From NCBI RefSeq assembly GCF_000172155.1, contig NZ_ABIZ01000001.1, forward strand, positions 5,055,105 through 5,119,104: a DNA stretch of 64,000 nt, read 5' to 3'. Each line of letters starts with the position of its first letter. Within the stretch, counting starts at the first letter, position 1. This DNA comes from Verrucomicrobium spinosum DSM 4136 = JCM 18804. Its GTDB lineage: Bacteria; Verrucomicrobiota; Verrucomicrobiia; Verrucomicrobiales; Verrucomicrobiaceae. Shown piece after piece: positions 49,301 through 56,794 of this stretch. Under the pieces are notes generated by a model. That model ran no database searches and was not told the DNA's origin. It saw only the letters and a list, made by a program, of their open reading frames with translations. The position numbers and the translations under genes are program-made.

Positions 49301-52300
49301 GCACGCGGGGCTTGAGATAGCCACCATTCTGGGGGCGCTCGAACACCAGGAGGCTGCCGCCTTCCTGGGCGATGTTCACCACGAAGGATGCTTCTTCACC
49401 AGGAGCATACTCCGCCTTCTCTGCCACCACCTCCAGATCCGGGAAACGGAAACCTCTGCCGTCGAAGTCCTTTCCTCGCACCGTGGTGTGGGCGGTGCCG
49501 CCCACCTGATGCCCTGCGCCATCGTCAAACTCCACCGCCAGCCGGTATTGTCCTGCCTCCGGGAACTGCAGCATCTGCACGGCCGGGTCCCCATCCCTTG
49601 CGGCAAGCTCAAACCGGGCCTTCTCTGCCTCCACCGGAGCACCGCCCGGTTCATAGGTGACTGCCAGGACCTTCAGCACCGCCTTGCCGTTCACGGGGCT
49701 GCCGTCTGGTGTGCGAGCTTGCACCGAGACGCGAGCCTCCTCGCCGGCTTCATAGTACCCGCGCTGGGTCCACACGTACACCTGGTAGGGCTGGCGCGGG
49801 GCCACGACGGAGCCGGAGCCGGAGATCATGCGACGGGATGAGTCCGTCACCTCTGCGGAGATGTTGTACTGGTGATCCTGGTCACCGTGCAGTTCCTTGG
49901 CCAGAGCCGTCTCGATCGGGATCTTCACCGTACCATCCGGACCGATGTCCACGGTCGCCTCGGCCACAACCTCCGGCGGATCTGCCCGCACACCCCACCA
50001 GGGCGGCCAGATGCGGATGCAACTGGTATAGCCGGGGAGCCACGCGTAGTCATTGTTCCGCCACCAGTAGCCGGGGCCGTAGAGCCAGTCCCATCGCGTG
50101 ACGGGGAACCACGATGCGTCGTGACGCACACGCTCGACTTTATAGTGCACCTTGGCCTCGCTCACCGCTCCGCCGAAGTAGTACTTGGCCTCCACCGTGG
50201 CGGTGAAGGGCTCACCCAGTTGCACCGGTTTTTCCGGTGTCTTCACTTTGACCTCGAACTCCGGCTTCTTGTACTCCTCCACCTGGAAAAAGGCATACCC
50301 CGCCATCTGGGTGGAATTGCTGATGCTCACCGAATAGCGTCCCAGAGCCGCCGTCTCCGCAAGGGTGAGGTCCAGGCTCATGGCTCCATTTGCATCCGCG
50401 ACCACCTGCTGCTCCAGCAGCTTCTCCCCACGAGGGTCATTGATGTGCACCGCAAAGCGCTGATTCGCGAACTCATTGCCGGACTTGCCCTCTTCATAAG
50501 TGGCCCGCCGGGCCCAGCCAGCCAGATAGACCTTCTGCCCGGGGCGATACGCAGGACGGTCCGTGGTGATGTAGAGTTTCTGCTGCTGGCCATCGGGATC
50601 CTGGCCCCGGTAGTGGCGGTAAAACTGGGAGAAGCCCACCACGGCCTTGCCACCCTCGGGTGACTCAACGCGGAGCATCCAGCTGTAGCGGCTCTCGTCA
50701 TCCCCTGTGATCAGGAAGTCTCCATCCGTCCCAGTGGTGAAGCGTTGTTCGCGGGTGAACCAAACCTCTTTGGAACGGTTGCCCTCATTGCGATACTCAT
50801 TGCGGTATCCAAAAGCCACGACGCTGGCCTTCGGCACCGGGCGCCCGGTGGCCGCATCCAGCACAAAGCCGTGGGCTCCACCTGCATTGTACACGGGCTT
50901 GGTGAGTACGACCAGGTCCGTCAGGTCCACCACGGTATGCGCCACGCTGCCGCCTTCAAAGGTGGCTTCGAGGAAATAGATGCCTGCCAGGCTCAGTGGA
51001 GTCTCAATGCGGATGCGCCGGTCGGCGTGCTTCTCCCGCGGCTCCAGGGCCACCTCCCAGGTGACCGCAGATTCGCCCAGGTACTTCTTTACCTCGGCCT
51101 CCCTGATCGGCACGGAGCCGTTGAGAATGGTGGCGAAGGCCTGGTCCAGCCAGGTCCACTGGCTTTGTTCCCGTTCCTTTTTCCCGTTGGCCCGTGCCTT
51201 GTATTCCTCCTGCAGGGTATTCAGCAGGGCATCCATCCTCACCGGTCGGGCAGTGAGCTTGACCTGCCGGGCGTTGCGGAAGACCAGGTCCACCTCAGCC
51301 TTCTTCCCGGCAGGCTGTGTTTCCTTGACCTCCAGTTTTCCCAGGTTGCTCTCAATCTGGCGCAGCCGGGCCAGGGCCACGCCCTTCACTTCTGGGTCCT
51401 CGCCATGGCGCTCGATGATCTCTTTCCACACCGCAGCGGCCAGGTCACGTTGCTGCCTGGTTTCATAGATGCTCGCCAGTAAAATCAACGCCTGTGGGCC
51501 ACTCGTCGTGCTGCCCGAGCCAAGCTCCCGCAAGATCGCGATAAACCGGTAATCTTCCGGAAGCGTGTGCCGACGGATCCCAGTGGCCAGCCTGGTGATG
51601 GTTTCCTCCGGCTTCAACGTGGGCAGATCCACGATGCCCTGGCGCAGCTTGCCCTCTTCCTCACTTGCCTTCTGGATCATCGGCCAGAAGGCAGTCTGCT
51701 GTAGGGTACCGACGTCCAACCACCCCTGGATCTCGCTCGCAAAGGCAAATGTCGCCAGGTGGGCTGAGGCCGGATCCGTGTCCGCAGCGAGCTTCAGGAG
51801 ATAACGCCAGCGTTCCCCGTCATTGGCGGCGGCCTCCCAGGAAGCTGGAATCTTGAAGTAAACGGGATTGCCCGCCGCATCCACCGGGTAGCCGGTGCCA
51901 CCGGCCGCATATCCCCACCCCCGACCTTTGCCTCTCCCCATCATTTGCCCACGCCCCCCTTCGTTGATTTCCACCTCCGGCAGTTTCTCCAGATCCGTCA
52001 GACTTTGGAGCTCCCAAGGTTCCTTGCCTGACAGCACGGCGGCGGCCTCCTCCATCAGGACGCCGACACGCTCCGCTGCCGTCGCCCCCGCATCTTGCAG
52101 GGCCAGAGTGGATGCCTTGCGCAACCACATGAGCGCCTGCCCATGGTCACGGTCCGTGCTGTCAGCCCTCTTCCCGGACCAGTTCTGCCGCTGGAATTTG
52201 CCATCTATCATACTGCCCTGGTGAGGGCTGCGATCCAGCAATCTGGCAGATAGGGCTAGTACCCGCCAGCTCTGGGGGTGGGCCTTATGCACCCCTTCAA

Positions 52301-52628
52301 AGAGATCATCCACCCCGGTCCCCGCCGCCCCCAAACTCTGTAGCCCGTTGTAAGCCAGATCGAGCGCGCGCTCCACCTGCTTGTCATCGACGCCTGATTC
52401 GGCAAGAGGCTTCTCCAGCAAAGGCTGAAGCAGCTTCATCGCCTCCGCCCCATTGCCCTCACTCAGCAGTTTTTCAGCCCGCGTCAGCAGCTTTTCCGGA
52501 TCACCGTTGCCTTTGTCGCCGCCTGCCTGGGCCAGGAGATCCAGCGAGATAACGGCGCACAACATCACCAGCGGCACAAAGACCGCGAGGGAGGCGAACC
52601 AGGGGAGTTTCACAAAACAGCTTTTCAT
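46317..52628 (-). CDS. Bacterial alpha-2-macroglobulin family protein
   Basis: 2103 residues. An N-terminal hydrophobic segment (about 13-33) without a lipobox suggests an anchored or exported protein. TPR-like N-terminal part, then MG domains (YNAGGAHGFVLDAATGRPV, VYLAGWARRATYEEG), the macroglobulin family segment HAAATTDAQGKVSLPVHFPD, and the thioester motif HGCTEQTLNRF with Cys1564 and Gln1567. The family traps proteases covalently in the periplasm. A Gly-rich insertion (GRGQMMGRGKGRGWGYAAGG, about 225-244) and the Ala/Met bait-like region near 1285 are unusual. No penicillin-binding protein PbpC is adjacent, unlike in Proteobacteria. Confidence 0.9.
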   Translation of the reverse strand: MKSCFVKLPWFASLAVFVPLVMLCAVISLDLLAQAGGDKGNGDPEKLLTRAEKLLSEGNGAEAMKLLQPLLEKPLAESGVDDKQVERALDLAYNGLQSLGAAGTGVDDLFEGVHKAHPQSWRVLALSARLLDRSPHQGSMIDGKFQRQNWSGKRADSTDRDHGQALMWLRKASTLALQDAGATAAERVGVLMEEAAAVLSGKEPWELQSLTDLEKLPEVEINEGGRGQMMGRGKGRGWGYAAGGTGYPVDAAGNPVYFKIPASWEAAANDGERWRYLLKLAADTDPASAHLATFAFASEIQGWLDVGTLQQTAFWPMIQKASEEEGKLRQGIVDLPTLKPEETITRLATGIRRHTLPEDYRFIAILRELGSGSTTSGPQALILLASIYETRQQRDLAAAVWKEIIERHGEDPEVKGVALARLRQIESNLGKLEVKETQPAGKKAEVDLVFRNARQVKLTARPVRMDALLNTLQEEYKARANGKKEREQSQWTWLDQAFATILNGSVPIREAEVKKYLGESAVTWEVALEPREKHADRRIRIETPLSLAGIYFLEATFEGGSVAHTVVDLTDLVVLTKPVYNAGGAHGFVLDAATGRPVPKASVVAFGYRNEYRNEGNRSKEVWFTREQRFTTGTDGDFLITGDDESRYSWMLRVESPEGGKAVVGFSQFYRHYRGQDPDGQQQKLYITTDRPAYRPGQKVYLAGWARRATYEEGKSGNEFANQRFAVHINDPRGEKLLEQQVVADANGAMSLDLTLAETAALGRYSVSISNSTQMAGYAFFQVEEYKKPEFEVKVKTPEKPVQLGEPFTATVEAKYYFGGAVSEAKVHYKVERVRHDASWFPVTRWDWLYGPGYWWRNNDYAWLPGYTSCIRIWPPWWGVRADPPEVVAEATVDIGPDGTVKIPIETALAKELHGDQDHQYNISAEVTDSSRRMISGSGSVVAPRQPYQVYVWTQRGYYEAGEEARVSVQARTPDGSPVNGKAVLKVLAVTYEPGGAPVEAEKARFELAARDGDPAVQMLQFPEAGQYRLAVEFDDGAGHQVGGTAHTTVRGKDFDGRGFRFPDLEVVAEKAEYAPGEEASFVVNIAQEGGSLLVFERPQNGGYLKPRVLTLAQGKSTRFSLPVGSKDQPNFFLEVVTVHGAKIHTRVVQVPVPPGKRIADVSVTPSQETYKPQADGTVQIQVKHPDGTPVQGPVILTGYDKALEYISGGSNVPNVRDFFWGWKRNHHVAGMSSLNTVNSRISVYGLTWEPVGMFGTQYLGRIMFAGGGSISGFGRGWSGSGRADYDSFAASPVVPAAAPMAATAMPMEAAKSKAMAGSIDGLLAANQTAGGADEAVPMIRQDFADLLVWHAAATTDAQGKVSLPVHFPDDLTTWKLRAWVLGPNTEVGEASVEVISRKDLLVRMQAPRFFVEKDEVVLSGIVHNDLKEKQNVRAVLELDGRTLAPLEGQATEQRFEIAPGGEHRFDWRVKVIAEGEATVRMKALAAGESDAVEKKFPVYVHGMLRQDAWSLAIRPDQGQGTITFEVPEMRRPAQTRFEVRYSPSLAAAMVDALPFLVSYPHGCTEQTLNRFVPTVITQKVLLDLGLDLKAIRDKGVNLNAQELGDPVKRAQQWRRYRKNDQDPVFDEKVVKKMAAAGVERLESMQANDGGWGWWPGAAQGTAHLTAQVVEGLLQARAAGAEVPAGMLSRGLDWLSRHEEKELRRLNLPEKTQDHKFQADNEDALVHAALVAGERGNKGMRTHLYNDRLKLSKSMQALVGLACATVKETERRDMIIRNLEQFQKQDEENQTAWLDFGNDQRWWYWYDDETETLAAYLKLRLIKDGKDPVASRLVKYLLNNRKHGNYWKSTRDTAAAISALAKYIKSSGETAPDLLVELWLDGKKVKEAPINKDNLFSFDHAFVIEGEALTAGKHQLEIRRKGAGPLYANAYLACFTLEDHLRAAGLEVKVQRNLYKLVPEKTQDLVSGAHGQALKQQGSRYRREPLGPEATVKSGDLLEVELITESKNDYEYLMLEDFKPAGCEAVDLQSGYFWSQGLNTYREFRDEKVTHYLERLPRGKQSLTYRLRAEIPGKFSALPSVIEGMYAPELKGNAEERSVVVEE

Positions 52629-52935
52629 GAGCAGAGGGAAGACGTGCGAGGACGGGGCACCAGACGGAGGGAGACCGCAGTGCGTTCATACTAGGCCTGA
52701 CGGAGAAATCGTGGCAATCTTGGAAAATAACCCTGCTATGCGGAAACTTTCCCTGACGTGCCCAGAGCCCACTTTTCTGACAGACCAAGCCAATGTGACG
52801 AAAAGTCCACTTTGGCATCAGGGAAGGTGCCCCACAGTGACAGGCTGGTGAGGTTGGGTTCGGTCGTCAGCGGGGGCGAGCTCGGACGCCGGTCTCCATA
52901 GGCATCCGCTTCTCTCAACCCCCACCGTTGGTGAC
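52629..52935. other. Intergenic region between divergent A2M and phoU genes
   Basis: 307 bases that should hold both promoters. No gene, strong hairpin or recognised operator was seen. In particular no clear Pho-box pair (CTGTCAT repeats) lies before phoU. Confidence 0.4.
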
Positions 52936-53637
52936 ATGACCGATCCCTCCCAAGGACACATTTCCAGCCAGTTCAACCGGGACCTCGGCACTCTCCGGGA
53001 CAACGTCCTAATGATGTCTGCACTCACAGAGCGCAGCCTGGCCAATGCCCAGGCGGGACTCTTTCAAAGGGATGCGGAACGCTGCAATCGCGCCATCGCC
53101 GATGACGACGAGATCGACACGCTGGAGCGCGAGCTCAGCGCGGAAGCCATGCGAGTGATCCTGCGCTTTCAACCCGTCGCGCTCGATTTGCGGGTTGTCG
53201 TGGCCACCATCAAGATCAGCGTGAACCTGGAGCGGATTGCGGATCACGCCGTCAGCATTGCACGGCGCGCCCGCAAGCTGCTGGACTGGGAGCCCATCCC
53301 CCAGATGCCCGCGCTGGCCGCCCTCTTCACCGATTGCTGCAAGTTTCACCACCAGGTGGTGGAGGCCTTTGTGACGCATCACGCCCTTTCGCCCAACTTT
53401 TTGGAAATCGCCCACGCCGGCCTGATCCGCCGCGCCCAGGAATACAGCGACACGGTGGCTGCCCGAATGCCCTACGAGCTGGACCAAGCCATCAACGCCT
53501 GCATGGAGCTGGTGCACATCGCCAAGTTGCTGGAGCAGATCGTAGGCATCAGTCGTGACATCGGCACCGATACCCAGTTCGCCTTTAATCCCGAGTTCGT
53601 GGCGGTGCGTCGGCAGGATGTCGAGGGAATGGAGTGA
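52936..53637 (+). CDS. phoU: Phosphate transport system regulator PhoU
   Basis: 233 residues. Two PhoU helical bundles: FNRDLGTLRDNVLMMSALTE, then DDDEIDTLERELSAEAMRVI and LRVVVATIKISVNLERIADH, and again NACMELVHIAKLLEQIVGIS near the C-terminus. The ERIADHA segment is the metal-binding signature; the second bundle has LLEQIVGIS instead of the usual ERIGDHA form. PhoU dampens PhoR signalling and phosphate uptake. No pst genes are adjacent. Confidence 0.9.
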   Translation: MTDPSQGHISSQFNRDLGTLRDNVLMMSALTERSLANAQAGLFQRDAERCNRAIADDDEIDTLERELSAEAMRVILRFQPVALDLRVVVATIKISVNLERIADHAVSIARRARKLLDWEPIPQMPALAALFTDCCKFHHQVVEAFVTHHALSPNFLEIAHAGLIRRAQEYSDTVAARMPYELDQAINACMELVHIAKLLEQIVGISRDIGTDTQFAFNPEFVAVRRQDVEGME

Positions 53638-53673
53638 GGCGGCCATCTCGCCTTGCGCTTGTTCGAGGATACT

Positions 53674-53697
53674 GGAGGCGGGGGGTCCCAGCCCCGC
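53674..53697 (+). repeat. Single REP-2 hairpin
   Basis: GGAGGCGGGGGGTCCCAG then CCCCGC. Same hairpin type as in array 3 (53811-54386), found 137 bases before it as a lone copy and followed directly by the AGAC-word repeat. Confidence 0.55.
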
Positions 53698-53700
53698 TGC

Positions 53701-53750
53701 GCGGGAGACACAAGACTGGAAGACAAAAGACTCAAGACTTGAGTTCTGAC
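53701..53750 (+). repeat. AGAC-word repeat, copy B
   Basis: GCGGGAGACACAAGACTG then GAAGACAAAAGACTCAAGAC. Its first 30 bases match the minus strand at 62771-62800 at 28 positions. Both copies are directly preceded by a GC-rich hairpin. Confidence 0.6.
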
Positions 53751-53810
53751 CATGTGTGGTCGCTGCGGGCGTAGTCCGATTGTCCCTACAGGCCCACTCA
53801 CCAAGCCTCC

Positions 53811-54386
53811 CTTGATCCTCTTCCCGCTCCGCCCACCCATCAGACCGCGGGGCCAGAGACCCCGCCTCCTGTATTCCGCGGTCATGTTGCCTTGCAGCTT
53901 GTTTCTGGGCAAAGGAGGCGGGGGTTCCCAGCCCCGCTCACGCTCCACACGTCTCTTGATCCTCTTCCCGCTCCGGCCACCCATCAGACCGCGGAGCCAG
54001 AGACCCCGCCTCCTGTATTCCGCGGCCAAGTCACCTTGTAGCTTGTTCCTGGGCAAAGGAGGCGGGGGTTCCCAGCCCCGCTCACGCCCCAATCGTCCCT
54101 TGATCCTCTTCCCGCTCCGGCCACCCATCAGACCGCGGGGCCGGAGACCCCGCCTCCTGTATTCCGCGGACAAGTCACCTTGTAGCTTGTTCCTGGGCAA
54201 AGGAGGCGGGGTTCCCAGCCCCGCTCACGCCCCAATCGTCCCTTGATCCTCTTCCCGCTCCGGCCACCCATCAGACCGCGGGGCCAGAGACCGCGGGGCC
54301 AGAGACCCAGCCTCCTTTATTCCGCGGACAAGTCACCTTGTAACTTGTTCCTGGGCAAAGGAGGCGGGGGTTCCCAGCCCCGCGCG
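53811..54386. repeat. Four tandem 144-bp units with inverted GGAG hairpins (array 3)
   Basis: Units start at 53811, 53955, 54099 and 54242 with CTTGATCCTCTTCCCGCTCC. Each holds two related hairpins in inverted orientation. Left, on the minus strand: GGAGGCGGGGTCTCTGG then CCCCGC. Right, on the plus strand: GGAGGCGGGGGTTCCCAG then CCCCGC. About 45 bases lie between them (GTATTCCGCGGACAAGTC). Unit 3 has lost a G in the right hairpin, and unit 4 has a small duplication in the left one. Same general architecture as arrays 1 and 2 but a different hairpin family. Not coding. Confidence 0.75.
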
Positions 54387-54459
54387 GGAGCGAAGTGGCT
54401 AGCGACGAAAACCGGATGGTGCCGTGACCGCCTGCAACGTCAGTCGCAACGCGCCCTGA

Positions 54460-54487
54460 CCGCGCAAACGCGGAACTCCAACCCTGT
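54460..54487 (+). repeat. Hairpin element flanking the DKNYY gene, left copy
   Basis: CCGCGCAAACGCGGAACTCC then AACCCTGT. The minus strand at 55646-55672 reads CCGCGTAAACGCGGTGCTCC then ACCCTGT. The stem is CCGCG/CGCGG. The two copies point toward each other across the gene at 54535-55452. Confidence 0.55.
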
Positions 54488-54534
54488 AGCATCGCTAAAG
54501 GCACCTCTCGGCCAGGCGTTTGCCCCCACCGCAC

Positions 54535-55452
54535 TCACTCCTCAAACAAGATCCGGTTCTCCCAGCAGGAGCGGCATTTTTTACCCACCGGGAAGGAGGC
54601 GGGGTTTGCACCGGGGATGACGTTGTTCCAATGGTAGGCCCGCACGCCGTCGTGGCTGCAATGACTATTCTCATTGAGAATGACGAAGGTGTCCGGATTG
54701 GCTCCTGCGATGAGCTTGCCATCCCAGAAGACCTGCCGGGCATCACGGGTGTACCAGCGGGTCATCACCTGGAAGGTATTGACATCTGCACCAGGTATGG
54801 ACTTGGTGAGCTGATAGACCCGGCGAGCATCCCGGCTGTAGGCGTGACTCAGCAGGCGAAAGGTCGCCGGATCGGCTCCCTCCACCTTGATCCCATTGGC
54901 CAGCACCTGCTGCCGGTCACGGTGATAGGCCACCGCCCCAGAGTGCCCGATGTAGCGAAAGTTCGGCGCATCTTCGGAAATCACATGCCCGCACCAGTAA
55001 ACACGGCGGCTGTCCTTGCCCGCGAGCTCGTCCAGCAGCTTGAAGTGGGCGGGATCCTTGGAGATGGCGTAGCCCTGGTAGTAAACCTGCTTCGCATCCA
55101 GCGCGTAGGTGTTGCGCAGGCGGGTGAAGGTAGCCGGATCAGCACCAGGGATGGGCTTGCCGCAATAATAGACGGCTGCTTTGTCCCGCCCGTAAAACGA
55201 GGCTGGCTCGAGGTCGTCCAGCTTCTGGAAGGAAGCCCCATCGCCCCCGGGGATCTCCACAGGACTCGAGATACCGAACCCACCATGATAAAAGACCTTG
55301 CCACCCCGCACGTGGTAGCCAGAAGCCGAAAAGCCCGAGGGCTTCCCCTGAGCGCAGCCACCAGAGGTCACCAGGGTGATGGCGGAAGCAAGGGTGACGG
55401 ACAAAGCGGCGGCGGAACGCAAAAAGGGGAGTTGGAGCGTGCGAGGCGACAT
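54535..55452 (-). CDS. DKNYY-repeat protein, probably exported
   Basis: 305 residues. N-terminal signal at about 10-33 with a possible lipobox ending SGGC. From residue ~45 there are about six repeats of 40-45 residues with the pattern D-x-R/K-x-VYY-x-G-x-I-x-GADPATF-x-L, e.g. YALDAKQVYYQGYAISK, YSRDARRVYQLTKSIPGAD, YTRDARQVFWDGKLIAGA. This is the DKNYY family, of unknown function. A C-terminal KKCRSCWENR pair of cysteines is present. It is flanked on both sides by an inverted hairpin element. Confidence 0.8.
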   Translation of the reverse strand: MSPRTLQLPFLRSAAALSVTLASAITLVTSGGCAQGKPSGFSASGYHVRGGKVFYHGGFGISSPVEIPGGDGASFQKLDDLEPASFYGRDKAAVYYCGKPIPGADPATFTRLRNTYALDAKQVYYQGYAISKDPAHFKLLDELAGKDSRRVYWCGHVISEDAPNFRYIGHSGAVAYHRDRQQVLANGIKVEGADPATFRLLSHAYSRDARRVYQLTKSIPGADVNTFQVMTRWYTRDARQVFWDGKLIAGANPDTFVILNENSHCSHDGVRAYHWNNVIPGANPASFPVGKKCRSCWENRILFEE

Positions 55453-55645
55453 GTGAGGCGGGGCGAGGTATTTGCAGTTTTAATGTCTCTCGCGGTTTCA
55501 TTGTGACAGGAAATGGTCTGTCATGCTGTCATAGTCAGGGCGAGCACGGCCCAAAAAAGTTGGCTCCATGACCACCCGCGCGCCCGCCCCCCTGGGGAAG
55601 CTCCTCCACTCTCAAGGGATCCCCGCCTCCCTTCCGTGGCCGCAA

Positions 55646-55672
55646 ACAGGGTGGAGCACCGCGTTTACGCGG
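55646..55672 (-). repeat. Hairpin element flanking the DKNYY gene, right copy
   Basis: On the minus strand CCGCGTAAACGCGGTGCTCC then ACCCTGT. Stem CCGCGT/ACGCGG (55659-55672). The tail AACGCGGTGC also resembles the hairpin end of array 1. Confidence 0.5.
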
Positions 55673-55729
55673 CTTACTTCACAAGCTACCCACAGCGCAC
55701 CCCTTTCCTGACACCCCCGGCTGCGCGCC

Positions 55730-56305
55730 TCAGCACTCCGGCAACCGCTCGTCATACTCCTTCATCAACCGCTCGTGCTCCGGCCAGAACGGTCCGAGCT
55801 CGCGGTTCTCCAGCAGATCCATCAGCAGTCCTACGTGGGTGTGCCAACCAGCCGCGACGGAGACTTTGTTCTCTTTATGAAGGAGCCGCCGATGCGTCAG
55901 GACCAGCCGGACGGACTCCCCTTCTGGACTGAGTTCGAAGGTGACCTCGGACATCCCCTCACAGAACTCCCACTCGAACACCAACAGTGTCGGCGGCGTG
56001 CAGCGGATCACCTTCCCGGGAGCGGGCTCCATATCCTGGGTGCTCCGGTAGTTCTCCGGCACCTCTTCTCCGGGCTGACTGAGTTCCCGATGTCGGAACT
56101 GAAGTTCCATGTAACCGCCATTGCGCTGCTCCATCTGACCGCCCGCGAACCATTTCCGGCGTTTCTCCGGTTCCACCAAGTAGCTCCAGACTCGCTCGAT
56201 GGGGCCGGGTAGCAGACGCTCCAGCTGCAAGGTGCCGGGTTCTAGAGGGACGCCGTAAGACTGATTTACCGACTGGGTATTTGGCAGGATAGCACTCATA
56301 ATCAT
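55730..56305 (-). CDS. SRPBCC/AHSA1-domain protein
   Basis: 191 residues (ATG 56305; ATG 56299 is possible). The AHSA1 pattern is clear: LERLLPGPIERVWSYLVEPEKR, KWFAGGQME, GGYMELQFRH, LVFEWEF, VTFELSPEG, VRLVLTHRRL, and a C-terminal helix AAGWHTHVGLLMDLLE. This is a ligand-binding helix-grip fold of unknown ligand. Encoded 22 bases after an ArsR regulator, a very common pair in bacteria. Confidence 0.9.
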   Translation of the reverse strand: MIMSAILPNTQSVNQSYGVPLEPGTLQLERLLPGPIERVWSYLVEPEKRRKWFAGGQMEQRNGGYMELQFRHRELSQPGEEVPENYRSTQDMEPAPGKVIRCTPPTLLVFEWEFCEGMSEVTFELSPEGESVRLVLTHRRLLHKENKVSVAAGWHTHVGLLMDLLENRELGPFWPEHERLMKEYDERLPEC

Positions 56306-56327
56306 CCAGGGGGGTTATGTTTTTACG

Positions 56328-56657
56328 TTATTGTCGTGATTCAATCTGACTGGGTTCCTCGGGCTTGAGCAGCTCTGCCTCTAGAGCGTCCAAGCTGCGA
56401 TTCCAGAAGCGCTTCATATGGGCGAGCCAGGTTTCGATCTCGCGGATGCCTGCGGGGTCGAGCCCGTGGATTCGGCGTTGGCCTTCGACACGAACGGTCA
56501 CCAAGTGCGCCGTCCGCAACACTTTCAAGTGTTGGGAGATGGCTGGGGCGCTCATGTCAAAGTGAGAACAGATGGCACCGGCGGTGAGTTCCCCTTCCGA
56601 CAGGATCTCGACAATGCGGCGCCTCGTGGGGTCGGCCAGAGCTTCTATCGGGTTCAT
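56328..56657 (-). CDS. ArsR-family transcriptional regulator
   Basis: 109 residues. A winged-helix domain fills the protein: ALADPTRRRIVEILSEGELT, AGAICSHFDMSAPAISQHLK, VLRTAHLVTVRVEGQRRIHG. No metal-binding cysteine box (ELCVCDL) is present, so it is of the AHSA1-partner type rather than a metal sensor. It probably represses the two-gene operon it starts. Confidence 0.9.
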   Translation of the reverse strand: MNPIEALADPTRRRIVEILSEGELTAGAICSHFDMSAPAISQHLKVLRTAHLVTVRVEGQRRIHGLDPAGIREIETWLAHMKRFWNRSLDALEAELLKPEEPSQIESRQ

Positions 56658-56794
56658 GGGCTCTTTATGAAGCAGTCACTTAATTAAGTCAATGCCTAAA
56701 TAAGCATGTTCGCAGACCTTCCTCGACGGCCAGTCGGATCAAACCCGGGCTTCGTAGAAGGATTGACTCCTTGAACATCGCCCCTCTCACTTCC

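Noticed and set aside
53752-54620. Open frames on both strands through array 3
   Set aside because: The period is 144 bases, so frames stay open in several phases. The hairpins and the lack of any start signal argue for a non-coding repeat.
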